64,000 nt of DNA from Mycolicibacterium goodii. Lineage in GTDB: Bacteria; Actinomycetota; Actinomycetes; Mycobacteriales; Mycobacteriaceae. The stretch lies in NCBI RefSeq assembly GCF_022370755.2, contig NZ_CP092364.2, positions 558,001 to 622,000 on the forward strand. Reading direction: 5' to 3'. The stretch's first letter is position 1, and every line of letters starts with the position of its first letter. Below the pieces are notes generated by a model that worked only from the letters and a program-made list of their open reading frames with translations, did no database searches and was not told the origin of the DNA. The position numbers were made by a program, and so were the translations under genes. Positions 61,909 to 64,000 of this stretch are shown here, in pieces.

Positions 61909-64000
61909 ATGACACGAGTTGCAGCGTGGGTCGGTGCTGGGGCGTTCACCGCCGGACTGTCGGCAGCGATGCTGGCCGGGGCGGGATACGCCAATGCCGA
62001 CGACGACAGCGGACCGAAGCAGGACTCGACGCCGTCGGCCACGCAGAAGAATCCGGACAAGCCGCAGCGCGGGCCGCGTGCGGTGAAGCAGCGTGAACGC
62101 GCCGAGGCCTCGGACACGGCCGATACGAAGGCCGAGGTCAAGGACAAGGTCAAGGACAGGGTGAAAGACAAGGCGAAGGTCAAGGCCGAACCGCCCGCCG
62201 CGGCGACCGAGGGTGAGCCGGCGGACGCCACCACCGACAAAGAGAAGGTACGCACCACCGGTCGGGACTCGGCACAGAACCCACGGGACGTGGTGCGCGA
62301 GTTTCGCGAGACCGCGCGCAAGGCGTCACAGGAGGCTGTGGAAGCCGCTCGCAATGCCATCGAGGACACCACTCGGGAGGTGAGTGAGCTTGCGGCCCGC
62401 GACGTCGCGAAGGCCCCACAACTCGGTGTCCGGCCGGAGCCCACCGAGAAACCCGTCAAGGCTGTGCTGCGCAGGCCCGCGGTCGAAGAGCCTGACGCCG
62501 AGAAGGATCCACCTTCGGTCGAGGTCACCCCGTCGGCGACCACTCAGGAGGTCACCCCGTCGGCGACGGCGATGCCTGCCGCGAAGAAGGCGCAGCCCGC
62601 GGACCCCGTCGAGGCCATCCACGACGTGCTGCGCAGCCTCGGTGCGCTGGCGCTCAACCCGGAGCCGCAGGACTATCCCGAGCCGTTGTCGCTGCTCGGC
62701 GATGTCGTGTTCGACACGCTGGCGACGCTGGAGCGCCTCGTCGGAGGTGACCCCGTCGTTCCTCTCGCACTGCGCGATTCGGTGCAGGTCAGCACCTCGA
62801 CCCTGGTGGTGTCGGAAGGCCATGAGGTCGAGTCGAACTGGTATCTGCCCACCAACGCCGAGACCCAGCCCACCCGGCTCATCTATCTGCAGCACGGATT
62901 CCTCGCGAACGGCCCGCTGTACAGCTACACCGCGTCATACCTCGCGGCCCAGACCAACAGCGTCGTCGTCACCACCACCTACACGTCGAACCCGTTCGAG
63001 GCCGACGGCATGTGGCTCGGCGGAAACAACCTGCACGAGGCCGTCGCAGGGTTGTTCCTCGACCCGGACCGCGCCGCCCTGAACACCAGCTTGGACGCCG
63101 CGGAAGCCAACGCCGGGCGCACGACTGATATCGATGTGCCCACGCAGTTCGTCCTCGTCGGGCACTCGCTGGGCGGTGGCTTCGCGCCGGGCGTCGCCGG
63201 GTACTACGCCGAGGGCCTGACCCGTCGCCGTGACCAGGGCCTGGATGCGCCCAATGAGCTTGCCGGCGTGGTGATCTACGACGCCGTACCGATGGGGTCC
63301 ATCGTCCCGAACGCGATGGGCCGGTTGCACACGCTGGAAACCAACGGCACCGCCGATCCCGGCGACGACAACCCGAACGACTACATCCCGATCTACGAGA
63401 TCGGCGCCCCGCTGAACTACCTCAACGTGTTCAGCGACGTCAACGACCAACTCACCGAAGCCCGGCCCGGACAGTTCACCGGCGTGGTCCTCGAGGACGG
63501 CGTCCACATGGACCCCATGCTCGGCGGCAACCCGCTGATCCAGTTCACCGCTTACCTGATCGCCGGGTTCCCGCAGCCGCAGAACCCGCTGGCCGTCCGC
63601 GAACTCTCCGCGGGCTGGATCAACGACATGTTCGACGAGAACATCGACCCCGCCACGGGCGCCTGCAAGACCGGTGTCGCGTGCGCCGGGCAGTACGGCG
63701 ACGGGGATGACTCGTTCACGATCACCACGGCCAGGGGTGACGCGGTCGCGGTGCTGATCGGCACGCAGCGCGCGAGAGATCTGACCTCACTGCACGCCAT
63801 CAGCGTGATCGACTTCGTCACCGCCCTGCCCGCCAACGTGCTCAACGGTGTGCGCACCACGTGTGAGCTGTTCTCGGTGTGCCCTGTCGAGTCAGAGGGG
63901 GAATCCGGCCGTGAGACCCGCCTTGAGATTGCACACCTGGCTGTGCCGAACGAGGAATCACGACCGTGGGCGCAATTTCAAAAGCTGAGCTACCAGACGC
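61909..64000 (+). CDS. secreted alpha/beta hydrolase with Lys-rich N-terminal region (runs off the window)
   Basis: Open from ATG 61909 to the right edge, at least 697 residues. A signal peptide (cut near GYANA) is followed by about 200 residues of Lys/Glu/Ala-rich, partly coiled-coil sequence (KAEVKDKVKDRVKDKAKVK). A hydrolase domain follows, with an HGF oxyanion motif (LQHGFLANG) and the nucleophile GHSLGGG; a catalytic-type DGVHMDPMLGG is near 63500. Relatives are mycobacterial secreted lipase/esterases of unknown substrate. Confidence 0.82.
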   Translation, partial: MTRVAAWVGAGAFTAGLSAAMLAGAGYANADDDSGPKQDSTPSATQKNPDKPQRGPRAVKQRERAEASDTADTKAEVKDKVKDRVKDKAKVKAEPPAAATEGEPADATTDKEKVRTTGRDSAQNPRDVVREFRETARKASQEAVEAARNAIEDTTREVSELAARDVAKAPQLGVRPEPTEKPVKAVLRRPAVEEPDAEKDPPSVEVTPSATTQEVTPSATAMPAAKKAQPADPVEAIHDVLRSLGALALNPEPQDYPEPLSLLGDVVFDTLATLERLVGGDPVVPLALRDSVQVSTSTLVVSEGHEVESNWYLPTNAETQPTRLIYLQHGFLANGPLYSYTASYLAAQTNSVVVTTTYTSNPFEADGMWLGGNNLHEAVAGLFLDPDRAALNTSLDAAEANAGRTTDIDVPTQFVLVGHSLGGGFAPGVAGYYAEGLTRRRDQGLDAPNELAGVVIYDAVPMGSIVPNAMGRLHTLETNGTADPGDDNPNDYIPIYEIGAPLNYLNVFSDVNDQLTEARPGQFTGVVLEDGVHMDPMLGGNPLIQFTAYLIAGFPQPQNPLAVRELSAGWINDMFDENIDPATGACKTGVACAGQYGDGDDSFTITTARGDAVAVLIGTQRARDLTSLHAISVIDFVTALPANVLNGVRTTCELFSVCPVESEGESGRETRLEIAHLAVPNEESRPWAQFQKLSYQT

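Overview
The window is high-GC actinobacterial chromosome. Gene order (lpqU, eno, ftsB-like, DUF501, ppx2, later kdpEDCBAF; a ctpD-type ATPase; an MPT63-like antigen; PE-PPE-type hydrolases) points to a fast-growing Mycolicibacterium close to M. smegmatis. This identification rests on family recognition and synteny, not on a search.

Layout. 1-2.6 kb: efeUOB ferrous-iron uptake operon (minus strand). 2.8-7.0 kb: lpqU-eno-ftsB-DUF501-ppx2 (plus), closed by a strong hairpin. 7.1-12.4 kb (minus): an MPT63-like secreted protein with a long Ala-rich tail; a tightly overlapping four-gene operon coding for a divergent Lgt-like membrane enzyme, a Pro-rich membrane protein, a tetraether-synthase-like radical SAM enzyme and a small membrane protein; a ZIP metal transporter; and an unlisted 32-residue Cys-rich peptide. 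12.7-15.2 kb: NmtR-like metal sensor divergent from the CtpD P1B-4 ATPase. 15.2-21.6 kb: propionyl/acetyl-CoA synthetase, then an SDR, SRPBCC, FAD-oxidoreductase and RecQ operon. 21.7-29.8 kb: kdp potassium system, including kdpF and a second tiny membrane peptide upstream of it.

32.8-39.2 kb is a small genomic island inserted in the 3' end of a tRNA-Leu(UAA) gene, bounded by 52-bp direct repeats. Its tyrosine integrase is broken by an IS21-type element, a nonsense codon and probably a frameshift. The cargo is three unrecognised genes, two with HEPN-like RNxxxH motifs. This is the most likely undescribed, possibly anti-phage, system here.

39.2-64 kb is a mosaic of small accessory operons: a MerR-controlled LLM / SnoaL-SDR divergon with two matching 19-bp-spacer operators; a hemophore-like protein; a BtuFCD/siderophore-type ABC importer with an embedded methyltransferase and a Fur-type box; a glutamine-amidotransferase operon; a formate/nitrite-type channel fused operonically to cyanase; a secreted protein built of PDVNV repeats; several small enzymes; an acyl-CoA ligase/MFS operon facing a TetR regulator; and a secreted hydrolase that runs off the right edge. 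Long perfect or near-perfect inverted repeats lie at several gene ends.
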